Made by a program: the position numbers and the translations under genes
Notes under the pieces: model-generated
Told to the model about the DNA's origin: nothing
What the model saw: only the letters and a program-made list of their open reading frames with translations
The model's database searches: none
Shown: positions 17,175 to 26,500 of the stretch, piece after piece
Position numbering within the stretch: position 1 is the stretch's first letter
Layout: each line of letters begins with the position of its first letter
NCBI GenBank assembly: GCA_965371805.1
Contig: CBDUZW010000027.1
Coordinates: 1-54,586, forward strand
Source: JAOZTV01 sp965371805
GTDB taxonomy: Bacteria > Acidobacteriota > Aminicenantia > UBA2199
Direction of reading: 5' to 3'
Length of the DNA stretch: 54,586 bases

Positions 17175-17903
17175 ATGATCAAATACTTTATGAGAGAGGG
17201 AAAATTAGTAATAATCACAGGTGGGTCAAAAGGACTCGGTTATGCTTTATCTGACTTTTACTCAAAAAAATTCTGGGTTGTAAAGGAACTCTCACGCACC
17301 GGTTTATCACCTAATAATGTAAAAACTGATCTCAGTAATTTGGAGAAATCTTCAGAGTCCCTCAATACTTTATTCGAAGAGCTGAGTGAAATTGAGTGGA
17401 GTAGAGTCGTATTGATCAATAATATTGGCATATTAAGCCCGGTAGGTAAAATTCATGACAGCAAGGAATCAGACTGGATATCAAATATTAATATAAATTT
17501 TACTGCGAATGTATTTGTAACAGGAATTTTCCTTAAATACTTTGAAGCGCATTCAGCGACGAAACATATTGTAAATATCTCTTCCGGAGTGGTAAAACAC
17601 CCCTATCACGGATGGTCATTATACTGTGCCGGTAAATCAGCTCTTGAAAGTTTCAGCAATTGTATCTCATTGGAACAGTCAACAGTTTCAAATGGAGCGC
17701 TAACATTCATTATTAATCCTGGAAAAATCGACACTCAGATGCAGGAGGAGATTAGAAATTCCAGTTTCAGGGATTTCCCGTTAGTTGAAAAATTTAAAAC
17801 CTTCAAAAACGATGGGAGTTTAGCTCAGGCTGAGGATGTTGCCGGTGCTATTTACAAGATAATTGAGTCCTCCCCCGAAAATGGAGGATACTATAATGTT
17901 TAG
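17175..17903 (+). CDS. Short-chain dehydrogenase/reductase (SDR)
   Basis: 242 aa, classical SDR length. Nucleotide-binding TGGSKGLG (15-22), NN-G motif in LINNIG, and the catalytic pair Y150/K154 in YCAGK. The C-terminal half looks closest to the sepiapterin-reductase-like or bacterial yueD-type group, but the substrate cannot be assigned. No Shine-Dalgarno is evident for the ATG at 17175 or for the in-frame ATG at 17190. The leader shares a dispersed repeat and operator-like palindromes with the regulator gene at 6562, so the two may be co-regulated. Confidence 0.8.
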   Translation: MIKYFMREGKLVIITGGSKGLGYALSDFYSKKFWVVKELSRTGLSPNNVKTDLSNLEKSSESLNTLFEELSEIEWSRVVLINNIGILSPVGKIHDSKESDWISNININFTANVFVTGIFLKYFEAHSATKHIVNISSGVVKHPYHGWSLYCAGKSALESFSNCISLEQSTVSNGALTFIINPGKIDTQMQEEIRNSSFRDFPLVEKFKTFKNDGSLAQAEDVAGAIYKIIESSPENGGYYNV

Positions 17904-17921
17904 GAATCTGTCCGAGAATAG

Positions 17922-17935
17922 ACTCCTCCAGGAGT
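17922..17935. terminator. Small hairpin between convergent SDR and deaminase genes
   Basis: ACTCC, TCCA loop, GGAGT, directly abutting the minus-strand stop at 17936. The stem is short and has no U-tract, so it is only weak support for a terminator. Confidence 0.25.
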
Positions 17936-18448
17936 TTATGCCTCCAGTTTAAGTTCTCCTATTAAATTAATGAGTTTTGACTTGTCAAAGTCAATTTTTC
18001 TATACTCCACACCGCTTAGATCCAGCATAAGTTTAGAAGCTTTAACCTGATCTGTATCTGCATATTTATCATATACATAGATAATTTCCCGGATACCGGA
18101 TTGAATAATTAATTTTGCACACTCATTACAGGGAAAGAGCGCAACATAGATGGAGCAATCATTAAGTTCTCTGGTATTTGAGTTTAAAATTGCATTCATT
18201 TCTGCATGACAGACATAGGCATATTTTGTATTAAGAAAATCACCCTCTCGCTGCCATGGGAGTGCATCGTCCGAGCATCCTTTTGGAAACCCGTTATATC
18301 CAATACCGACAATTTTTCTGTTTTTATTCACAACACAGGAACCCACCTGAGTACTTGGATCCTTGCTGCGTAGAGATGATAAAACAGCTACACCCATAAA
18401 GTATTCGTCCCAATCTAAATATGTCTCTCTTTTTGAAGATTTATCCAT
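17936..18448 (-). CDS. dCMP/cytidine deaminase-family protein (dCMP deaminase)
   Basis: 170 aa. Zinc-deaminase signature: CHAEMNAI (H81 ligand, E83 proton shuttle) and PCNEC (C107, C110 ligands). The GIGYNGFPKGCSDDALPW block is typical of dCMP deaminases, which make dUMP for dTMP synthesis. It lies 12 nt downstream of the hydroxyproline dehydratase gene on the same strand, so it is probably co-transcribed although functionally unrelated. The C-terminal ~40 residues are ordinary. The specific substrate call rests on the family motif. Confidence 0.88.
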   Translation of the reverse strand: MDKSSKRETYLDWDEYFMGVAVLSSLRSKDPSTQVGSCVVNKNRKIVGIGYNGFPKGCSDDALPWQREGDFLNTKYAYVCHAEMNAILNSNTRELNDCSIYVALFPCNECAKLIIQSGIREIIYVYDKYADTDQVKASKLMLDLSGVEYRKIDFDKSKLINLIGELKLEA

Positions 18449-18460
18449 ATTTCAATACTT

Positions 18461-20824
18461 CTAAAAGCCCTTATGTTCAGTTCTTCTTATTATTTCGTTT
18501 TGCAATTCGACTCCAAGGTCTTTAAAATAATCACTATATCCGGCAACCCTGACGATTAATTCCGGATACTTTTCAGGTTCTTTCAGTGCTTTTCTGAGAA
18601 GCTCAGCTGTTACAACATTAAACTGTATGTGATGACCATCAAGCCTGAAATATGATCTTACCATGTGCGCTAGTTTTGATATTGAATCTTCATTTTCAAA
18701 AAACTCAGGTGCAAATTTCTGGTTGAGGAGAGTTCCACCTGTTTTTATATGATCAAGCTTTGATGCACTTTTTATAACTGCAGTCGGTCCATTTCTGTCT
18801 GCTCCCTGTACCGGTGAAATTCCTTCTGAAATTGGTTCTCCTGACAGCTTTCCATCTGCCAGAGCACCCAGAACTGTACCAAAATAGACATGTACAGTAG
18901 TTGGAAGAAGATTAATTCTATGGTAGCCTCCTCTGAAGTTCGGTTTGCCATCAACTGCATTGAAGAACATATCAAACACACGTCTAACTATTGAATCTGC
19001 ATAATCATCATCATTTCCATATTTTGGCGTTTTTTCAATGAATAATTCCCTGATATTTTCATATTCCTTAAAATTAGAAGCCAGAACATCCAGGAGTTTC
19101 TCCATGGAAAGAGTTTTATCTTCATATACATTTTTCTTAATAGAAGAGAGTGTATCAGTAATAGTACCCATCCCAACACCCTGAATATAAGAAGTATTAT
19201 ATCTTGCTCCGCCGGCATTATAGTCTTTCCCGTTTGAGATACAATCATCAATGAGCAGAGACATAAATGGAGCAGGCATGAACCTTGAGTAAAAACTCTC
19301 AATCAGATTATTTCCACGAACCTTAATATCAACAAAATAATTCAGCTGTTTTTCATAAGCATTCATAAGCTCTTCAAAATCCTTAAACTGTTCCGCCATC
19401 CCGGTTTTAATACCGACCATATCTCCACTTAATGGATCAACCCCGTTATGAAGTGTTAATTCCAGTACTTTAGTCAGATTAAAATACCCCGTTAGAAAAT
19501 ATGCTTCTCTTCCAAAGGCTCCAGTTTCAACACAACCGCTTGCTCCACCCTCACGTGCATCCTCTATTGATTTCCCCTGCCTTACCATCTGCTGAATAAT
19601 AGTATCCGTATTAAAAATTGATGGTTGTCCATACCCTCTCTTAACAACTTTTAATGCGCTTTTTATAAACCTGTCAGGATTTTTTTTACTCAGCTGAACC
19701 ATTGAACCAGGTTGAAGCAGTTTCATCTCTTCAATAATATCAAGAATAATATAGGACAGTTCATTTACAGCATCACTCCCATCACTTTTCAGACCACCTA
19801 AATTTATCAGGCAAAAATCAGTATATGTGCTGCTCTCTTTAGCAGTAATTCCAACTTTAGGTGGAGCCGGGTGATTATTGAATTTGATCCAGAATGCTCT
19901 TAAAAGTTCTCTGGCCCACTCTTCGGTCAGAGTTCCCTCTTCAATTTCTTTTTTATAAAAAGGGTATAGATGTTGATCGAGTCTACCGGGGTTAAAAGAA
20001 TCCCAGGTATTATATTCTGTAATTACACCAATATGTATAAACCAGTAAGTCTGTAGAGCTTCCCAGAATGTGTCCGGAGCTGAGGCCGGCACTTTGGCAC
20101 AAATAGCAGTCATAGCTTCCAATTCAACCTTTCTCTCTTTATTAGTCTCTTTTTTTGCCAGACCGGAAAGTTTCTCAGAATATCTCTCTGCATATTTTAT
20201 AATACCCTCTACAGAATGATCCATGGCAATCAATTCTTCCCGCTTGTCCAGGGCTGAAGTATCATTTAAAAAATCAAGAGTTTCAAGCCCTGCTTTTATT
20301 TCCAACTGAAGATCCCTTAATCCTTTTTTATAGATCTTATTACCACATACAGTATGCCCCGGAGCTCTCTGTTCCTGGAATTCAGTAAAGACACCTGCTT
20401 TATATGCATTCTTCCAGTTTTCATCCAGTGCATCAAAGATCTTATCCCGGAGACTTCTTCCTTTCCAGAACGGGATCATCTCTTTCTCATAAACATCCTT
20501 TACATGATCATCAACTTTATAAGACACTTTTTCTCTTGTATCCAGTACCTCAAGATCCTCAAGACTATGCGAGCAGATCTCCGGATATGTAGGAGTTGCC
20601 TTTGGAATTGGCCCTCTCTCTCCAACAATTAATTCTCCCTCATCAATAAAGAGCGCTTTGTTTTTCATAATATATCTAAATGCAAGACCTCTCTGCACAG
20701 GTATAGACGCTTTTAAGGCTTCAGGTGTTTTATAAAATTCAGTCAGCAGCACAGCTCGTTCAGATGAAATTGTGGCTTTTATATTAAGACTTTTTCTTCT
20801 AAGATTCTTTATTCTTTCACTCAC
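18461..20824 (-). CDS. hypD: Glycyl-radical enzyme, trans-4-hydroxy-L-proline dehydratase (HypD)
   Basis: 787 aa. Radical-site G762 in RVAGYSDYF and catalytic C431/E433 in GCVETG. The active-site residues I recall for Clostridioides difficile HypD (D278, S334, F340, C434, E436, Y450, T645, G765) all have counterparts at a constant offset of three: D275, S331, F337, C431, E433, Y447, T642, G762. That separates it from pyruvate formate-lyase and the glycerol or choline enzymes. HypD converts hydroxyproline to pyrroline-5-carboxylate, which ProC reduces to proline; no proC lies in the window. The activase gene is 1 nt upstream. The enzyme is oxygen-sensitive, supporting an anaerobic host. Confidence 0.88.
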   Translation of the reverse strand: MSERIKNLRRKSLNIKATISSERAVLLTEFYKTPEALKASIPVQRGLAFRYIMKNKALFIDEGELIVGERGPIPKATPTYPEICSHSLEDLEVLDTREKVSYKVDDHVKDVYEKEMIPFWKGRSLRDKIFDALDENWKNAYKAGVFTEFQEQRAPGHTVCGNKIYKKGLRDLQLEIKAGLETLDFLNDTSALDKREELIAMDHSVEGIIKYAERYSEKLSGLAKKETNKERKVELEAMTAICAKVPASAPDTFWEALQTYWFIHIGVITEYNTWDSFNPGRLDQHLYPFYKKEIEEGTLTEEWARELLRAFWIKFNNHPAPPKVGITAKESSTYTDFCLINLGGLKSDGSDAVNELSYIILDIIEEMKLLQPGSMVQLSKKNPDRFIKSALKVVKRGYGQPSIFNTDTIIQQMVRQGKSIEDAREGGASGCVETGAFGREAYFLTGYFNLTKVLELTLHNGVDPLSGDMVGIKTGMAEQFKDFEELMNAYEKQLNYFVDIKVRGNNLIESFYSRFMPAPFMSLLIDDCISNGKDYNAGGARYNTSYIQGVGMGTITDTLSSIKKNVYEDKTLSMEKLLDVLASNFKEYENIRELFIEKTPKYGNDDDYADSIVRRVFDMFFNAVDGKPNFRGGYHRINLLPTTVHVYFGTVLGALADGKLSGEPISEGISPVQGADRNGPTAVIKSASKLDHIKTGGTLLNQKFAPEFFENEDSISKLAHMVRSYFRLDGHHIQFNVVTAELLRKALKEPEKYPELIVRVAGYSDYFKDLGVELQNEIIRRTEHKGF

Positions 20825-20825
20825 T

Positions 20826-21605
20826 TTATCCTCCTGTTACAGAATTTAATCCATACTCTTTAAATATTGAACATACATTGTCTATGGTCTCTTTGTCTGG
20901 AGTTTTTCTATTTTCCATTCTCCACTCAGTACTCAATTTATCATATTTATGGTGCCCATATTTATGGCTCCCTAGAGAATGATATGGCAAAACAGAAATT
21001 CTTTCAATATTTTTTTTATTTCTAAGAAATGACCCAATTCCTCTAATATTTTCATCACTATCGGTAATACCCGGGATCAATGGAAACCTCATCCATACTT
21101 TTTTCCCAATTGTGGAAAGATGGTCTAAATTATTGAGTATCATTTTATTGGAAACACCTGTATATTGCAAATGTTCCTTTTCATCAATTAATTTTAGATC
21201 ATATAAAAACATATCAACATATTCGGAGACTTCATTAAAAATCCGGGTCTCAGAAAATCCAGTCGTATCAAGAGCTGAATGAATATCCAATTTTCTGAAA
21301 TTTTTCAATAATTCCAGAAGAAATTCCCACTGCACAAGAGGCTCTCCACCGGATATTGTTACACCACCGGCTGATTCATCAAAAAAGATTCTGTCCATTT
21401 CAACTGCTTCTACTATTTGCCGGATTGATTTTAAATTATTCTGCAAACCTGCCTGATGATCACCCTGACTCTCAGGATTATGACACCAGACACAGTTAAG
21501 GGGACATCCTTTAAAAAAAACAGTCGTTCTTATTCCCGGGCCATCGTGTACCGCAAATTTTTTTATATTAAAAATGTTTCCTGTCAATTGTTCATCCATT
21601 TCCAT
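20826..21605 (-). CDS. Radical-SAM glycyl-radical-enzyme activase (short form)
   Basis: 259 aa. HDGPGIRTTVFFKGCP and the cluster motif C34-x3-C38-x2-C41 (CPLNCVWC) mark the PflA-type activase family, and GGVTISGGEP follows. It should install the radical on G762 of HypD, encoded 1 nt downstream. Unlike most activases of the dehydratase/lyase enzymes, it has no Cys-rich ferredoxin-like insert after the radical-SAM motif: only one other cysteine is present, near the C-terminus. Its length is close to that of PflA. No strong Shine-Dalgarno is seen; the ATG at 21599 is an alternative start. Confidence 0.88.
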   Translation of the reverse strand: MEMDEQLTGNIFNIKKFAVHDGPGIRTTVFFKGCPLNCVWCHNPESQGDHQAGLQNNLKSIRQIVEAVEMDRIFFDESAGGVTISGGEPLVQWEFLLELLKNFRKLDIHSALDTTGFSETRIFNEVSEYVDMFLYDLKLIDEKEHLQYTGVSNKMILNNLDHLSTIGKKVWMRFPLIPGITDSDENIRGIGSFLRNKKNIERISVLPYHSLGSHKYGHHKYDKLSTEWRMENRKTPDKETIDNVCSIFKEYGLNSVTGG

Positions 21606-21659
21606 ATCTCACATTCCAATTCTATTTATATCACATTATTCATAATGATCACAGTTTAA

Positions 21660-22751
21660 TTAGAAAGCTTCGAAGATCGAAAAATAAAACCCGGTTCCAT
21701 CTTCACCAATGCCAAAATCAATTCTGAGCTGGATATTTTCTTTTTTATCTAGTTGTATCCGTAAACCCGCACCATATGAGAATTTCATGTTACCCAAATC
21801 CAGATTCCTGAACTTTTCAGCAACCGTTCCAAGACCAACAAAGCCTGCAGCAGATATTCTCCAAAACAAGGGTCTTCTGTACTCAGCCTGAAAAACCATC
21901 ATGTTTTTATCTCGAAATCTCCCGCTATAATACCCTCTCATATTAAACTCTCCTCCAAAATGAGCAAGCGAATTAAATGGGACCTCTCCATTCTGGGTGG
22001 TAATCTTTGCCTGAAATGCCAACACATGAGATGAGAAAACCGGTAAAAACTGACGAACATCCAATGAGATATCAGTATATTTATGATCACTGCCTAAAAA
22101 ACCATTAAATGTCTTTGCTTTTAATTCAACTAATGAACCGGAATGAGAGGCAAAAATATTATCGCGAGTATCATAACTAAAGAAAAACCCCAGACCTGAA
22201 ACCTTACCACCATCATTTCCCGGTACACCGGATTCCAGTAAACCACCGGGTTTTATCTCCAGCATTGTCCACTTCATGTATTTATATTCAACCCCGATAT
22301 TTAAACCGGATAGAATTTTTTTTTGCAGAGAGAGAGTAAATAAAATACTGTCAGAGGAAAAACTCTCCTCATTATCTTCTTTAGAATTTATACCAATCCC
22401 GAAAAACTTATCCGGATACCTTTGAATATTAAACATTGAAACCAATCTATAATTATTATTTCTAAAGAAAAGATCTGTTTTAACTTGAGCCTTAAACTGT
22501 TTATTTAGAGTGTATATCAGCAAGGGCGAAATAGTGGATGGACGTATTTCTTTATCTTTTTTAGATAACCTGAAAAGATAGCTGCCCGCAAGACCAAAGG
22601 CCATTTTAGTTTCAGGAGTATAGTAAACCAATGGGGCACCAATAATTCTCCCCTTTTTTTTCTCTTCCTTTTTTTTGTCTGCTTGAATTGACCCGGAAAG
22701 GCAGGCCAGCATACAAAACAGTAGAAATATAACATATTGGATTTTATTCAT
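21660..22751 (-). CDS. Outer-membrane beta-barrel of the Omp85/surface-antigen D15 type
   Basis: About 363 aa. A signal peptide (YVIFLLFCMLACLSGSIQA) leads into a barrel with alternating strands. The hallmark FGGEFNMRGYYSGRFRDKN and the following EYRRPLF strand match the Omp85 C-terminal barrel, and the protein ends in phenylalanine, as barrel proteins do. There are no POTRA domains, so it is a short single-barrel member of unknown role rather than BamA. I place the start at 22751 because AGGAG lies 7 nt before that ATG; the ATG at 22775 has no ribosome site. Confidence 0.8.
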   Translation of the reverse strand: MNKIQYVIFLLFCMLACLSGSIQADKKKEEKKKGRIIGAPLVYYTPETKMAFGLAGSYLFRLSKKDKEIRPSTISPLLIYTLNKQFKAQVKTDLFFRNNNYRLVSMFNIQRYPDKFFGIGINSKEDNEESFSSDSILFTLSLQKKILSGLNIGVEYKYMKWTMLEIKPGGLLESGVPGNDGGKVSGLGFFFSYDTRDNIFASHSGSLVELKAKTFNGFLGSDHKYTDISLDVRQFLPVFSSHVLAFQAKITTQNGEVPFNSLAHFGGEFNMRGYYSGRFRDKNMMVFQAEYRRPLFWRISAAGFVGLGTVAEKFRNLDLGNMKFSYGAGLRIQLDKKENIQLRIDFGIGEDGTGFYFSIFEAF

Positions 22752-22773
22752 ACAAGTACTCCTAAAACCTAGC

Positions 22774-22802
22774 ATTATACAGTTATTACTCTATTTCTGC
22801 AA
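22774..22802 (-). promoter_or_regulatory. Likely promoter of the Omp85-like gene
   Basis: On the minus strand TTGCAG (22802-22797), 17 bp, TATAAT (22779-22774), about 20 nt before the Shine-Dalgarno. A GG-N10-GC pair (22812-22799) also fits a weak sigma-54 site overlapping it, but its -24 half is poor. Confidence 0.4.
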
Positions 22803-22857
22803 GAATAATTCCTATTTGCGTTATCAATATTTAACAAATAAATATAGAAGTATTTCA

Positions 22858-22886
22858 TTGACTTTATTTTTTTTGATAATTATAAT
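22858..22886 (+). promoter_or_regulatory. Sigma-70 promoter of pcm
   Basis: TTGACT (22858-22863), a 17-bp spacer and TATAAT (22881-22886). The predicted start of transcription lies at about 22893, just before the Shine-Dalgarno GAGG (22893-22896) and the ATG at 22909, giving a very short leader. Confidence 0.65.
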
Positions 22887-22908
22887 GTTTTTGAGGAAAA
22901 AAACATAG

Positions 22909-23559
22909 ATGTCTGAACTAAACTATGAAACCGAACATAAAGAGATGATCGATGTTCTAATTCAATATGGAATAAGAGATAAAAAAGTTCTATCAGCTAT
23001 GGGAAAAGTTAAGAGGCATCGATTTATTCCTGAAAAATTTTTGAGTTCTGACAAACCATATGGAAACCATCCTTGTCATATCGGATTTGGACAAACAATA
23101 TCCCAACCATTCATTGTCGCCTATATGACATCCCTCATCGATCCCCAACCCGGAAATAAAATCCTGGAGATTGGGTCAGGATCAGGATATCAGACTGCAA
23201 TTCTTGCTGAACTTGGTGCAAGCGTTTTCAGTATAGAGATAGTTCCAGAGCTGGCAGAACATGCAAAAACAACACTTCAAAAAGAAGGATATGAAGACGT
23301 TTTTGTATTTAACAGGAATGGATATGAGGGTTATAATGTTGAGGCACCATATGATTATATTCTCGTTACCTGTGCCCCGGAGAATGTTCCTGAAATTTTA
23401 GTAGATCAATTAAAAAATGAAGGAAAAATGATCATCCCTGTTGGTTCTTATTCACAAAAAATATTAATAATAAAAAAATTAGGGGAAAAATTAGAAATTA
23501 CAGAGGATATCGGCGTCAGATTCGTCCCAATGGTTAATAACACAAATCATCAATTGTAG
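22909..23559 (+). CDS. pcm: Protein-L-isoaspartate O-methyltransferase
   Basis: 216 aa, the usual length. GQTISQPFIVAYM (61-73) is the Pcm substrate loop and LEIGSGSGYQTA (86-97) is the SAM-binding motif I. It methylates isoaspartyl residues in damaged proteins as the first step of repair. The start is supported by GAGG 12 nt upstream and a close promoter. The stop codon lies inside the stem of a strong hairpin that probably terminates transcription. Confidence 0.92.
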   Translation: MSELNYETEHKEMIDVLIQYGIRDKKVLSAMGKVKRHRFIPEKFLSSDKPYGNHPCHIGFGQTISQPFIVAYMTSLIDPQPGNKILEIGSGSGYQTAILAELGASVFSIEIVPELAEHAKTTLQKEGYEDVFVFNRNGYEGYNVEAPYDYILVTCAPENVPEILVDQLKNEGKMIIPVGSYSQKILIIKKLGEKLEITEDIGVRFVPMVNNTNHQL

Positions 23560-23585
23560 GGGCAGACCATCGTGTCTGTCCCTAC
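23556..23585 (+). terminator. Strong hairpin at the pcm stop codon
   Basis: GTAGGGGCAGAC (23556-23567), 6-nt loop, GTCTGTCCCTAC (23574-23585). The 12-bp stem has one mismatch (a G-U pair in RNA) and is followed by ATTCG and T7, forming an intrinsic terminator. The TAG stop of pcm is bases 2-4 of the stem. It is far more GC-rich than its surroundings and may be a dispersed repeat elsewhere in the genome. Confidence 0.7.
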
Positions 23586-23595
23586 ATTCGTTTTT

Positions 23596-26500
23596 TTAAT
23601 TAAATTTTTCTATTATGTACTTCTTATTCTTAGGCCATGTTTTAGGATTTTTCTTGATTTTATCCATTATATAATCGATCCCTTTCTGGAGCTGAGCATC
23701 GATCCCTTTTGATACTTCAACTGGATCAAGATCAACTTCAATATCAGGTTTTACACCAATATTTTCAATGATCCATTCACCTTTATCATTATATATCCTA
23801 TAATCAGGAGCGGTTAACCCTCCCCCATCGATCATTGAAATAAACATTGAAACGCCAACAAGTCCACCCCAGGTTCTTGTACCTATAATTGGACCCATAT
23901 TTCTCCATCTAAAAACATAAGGTAATTCATCTCCACCGGAACCAGCCTGTTTATTGGTCAAACAGACAAAATGAGCATTCGTTGATGTACTAATGCTTTT
24001 CTGATGAGCAGACTGTCTTCTTGTCCAGAAAGCATGATTCTTTCTATCTAATCTTTGTAGAAAAATATCCGGATCTAAACCACCACCATTATATCTTCCA
24101 TCAATGATCATTCCCTGTTTTGTCAGCTGAGAGTAAAAATATTTCGGAAATTCAACTGCAGATCCAAGATATGTATCTGGAAAGTGAATATAACCAATTT
24201 TCCCATTTGATGCTTTTGCGACTTTTATTCTGTTTCCCTCAACCCAATCAAGATATCTGAGAGTTCTCTCTGAAGATGCAGGTTTTACTGTAACGGTTCT
24301 ACCTGTTTTGTCAGCAGAATTTTTAGCAATTGTTAATGTAATCTGCTTACCTGCAAGATCCTGAAAGTATGAATAGATGTTTTTAGAGATATCGACATTC
24401 ATTCCATTAATTTTCAGCAGGTAATTACCTTTGGTTAAATTAAGACCCGGTTTACCTAATGGAGGTTTTACTCCCCTTGACCAGTCCGGAACATTATATA
24501 TTTTTTTAAATCTATATCGTTTTGAAGCATTATCCTTTACCCAGTCTACTCCGAGCAGTCCAACATTAACTCTCGTTCCTCTTCTCTTCCTATCGCCACC
24601 AAAGACATAGGTATGTGATGTACTTAATTCACCTATAAGTTCACCAATAATAAAGCGGATATCCTGCCTGCAAGTTGCTCTGCTTACAAGTTTTCCATAT
24701 CTTTTTCTCATCTCTACCCAATTGACACCTTTCATATTAGGATCATAATAATAATCTCTCTCCAGTCTCCAGGCTTCATTAAATATTTGCTTCCACTCCT
24801 TTTTAGGATTGAAATTCATTTTTAAACCACTTAAAGCAACTTTTTTCCCTTTTATTTTTTTACCGGAAGCCTTTGCAGTAAAAAGTCCTCTTCCCTTTCT
24901 ATATATTAAACTGGAATTATCAAAAGAAAGTTTATAATTTGCAATACTGCCTGTAAGTTTGGTTTCTTTCCTCTTCTCAAAAGAATAGGCATACAGATCC
25001 ATTGCCCCTCTTGCTCTAAATTCAAAGCGGTTGAAATCACCTTTCTCTGCATTAAGATAATAGAGGCTGTCTTTAGTAACAGACAGATCTCTATAATTAC
25101 CACTCTTAAGTGGAAGTGCTTCAACCCTCTCCTGTATTCCATTAAAATCTATTGCAAAGACTTTTTTTGTCTTATTTTTATCTTTTTTATCTTTCTTATC
25201 TTTTTTAGTTACCTTCCCCTCTTCATCATTTCTAAACTCGAGAAATGAAGGAGTGTTTTTCTGCAATGTCATTACATATATGCCTGCAAGGTTTTTATAG
25301 ACCATTTCCCATTCAAAATCACATAAGGTTGGTCTGAATCTTCTATTTGAGATAAAGAACAGATACTTTCCATCCTTTGAAAATAGAGGATTAAAATCAT
25401 TAAACAAACCATAACTTACATTTTTTGATATTTTACTGCCCAGAGAGTAGATATATATTTGCTGAACAAGTTCCTTATTCATCTTTGAATATGTCAGGTA
25501 CTTGCTGTTATATGACCATGAAAAGTCGAAAATGGGTTTTACATCCATAGAAACATCAACATTTTCATAATCAGCCTTATCTACCTTTGTGATAATACTG
25601 TTCAAAACATCTATATAATATAATGACAATGTTTCATCGGTATATCCGATCTTCTTACTGTCAGGAGACCACTTAAGGGTATGTCTATAACCTTTTTTAA
25701 AAGAGGTTATTTTCTTTGTTTTTTTAATTCCTTTAGGGTCAGCTAAGTAGATATCATATTCGCCTGCTTTATCAGAAAGATAGGCAATATATTTTCCATC
25801 AGGTGACCAGACGGCATCTTTATCCCTTGCACCAGAATCTTTTGTAAGATTTCTAACTGAACCGTGTTTTTTTGGCACAGTAAAAATCTCTCCTCTTGCA
25901 ACGATCAAAGATCTTTTGCCGGATGGTGACAAAGAATAATTAGTCAGGTACCGACTCACTGTTTTAAGATATGGCCTTGTTTCCGGTGAATCAGCAGCAA
26001 TCTTAATATTTAAATTATTATATTTTCCATTTGATATATCCAATTTCCATAGATCTCCACCATGTTCATATATAATTCCTTCAGGTCCTTCACTTGGTCT
26101 TCTTACATCGTAGTCCTTATGAAATGTAAGCTGTTTCTGTTCTTTGGTTTTTGGATTATAACTATAAATATTCAAAAATTGATCCTTATCTGATGTATAA
26201 TAAATTTTATCCCCTATCCACATAGGTGTACGGTCTGTCCCATCAAAAGTAGTTATCTTCGAATCTTTATTTTTTTTAAAATCAAACAAATAAATATCCT
26301 GAGCTAACCCGCCTTTATATCTTTTCCATGTTCTTCCTTCTCTCGGTACTCTATTATATGCAATCTTTGATCCATCAGATGAAAAGCTTCCATATGATGC
26401 CTCATGCATTATAAGTGGTTTGGCATCAGTCCCATCTGGAGAAATAAGAAAAAGCTGAGAATAACGACTGAAACTATTTCTTGATGATTGAATTACTATT

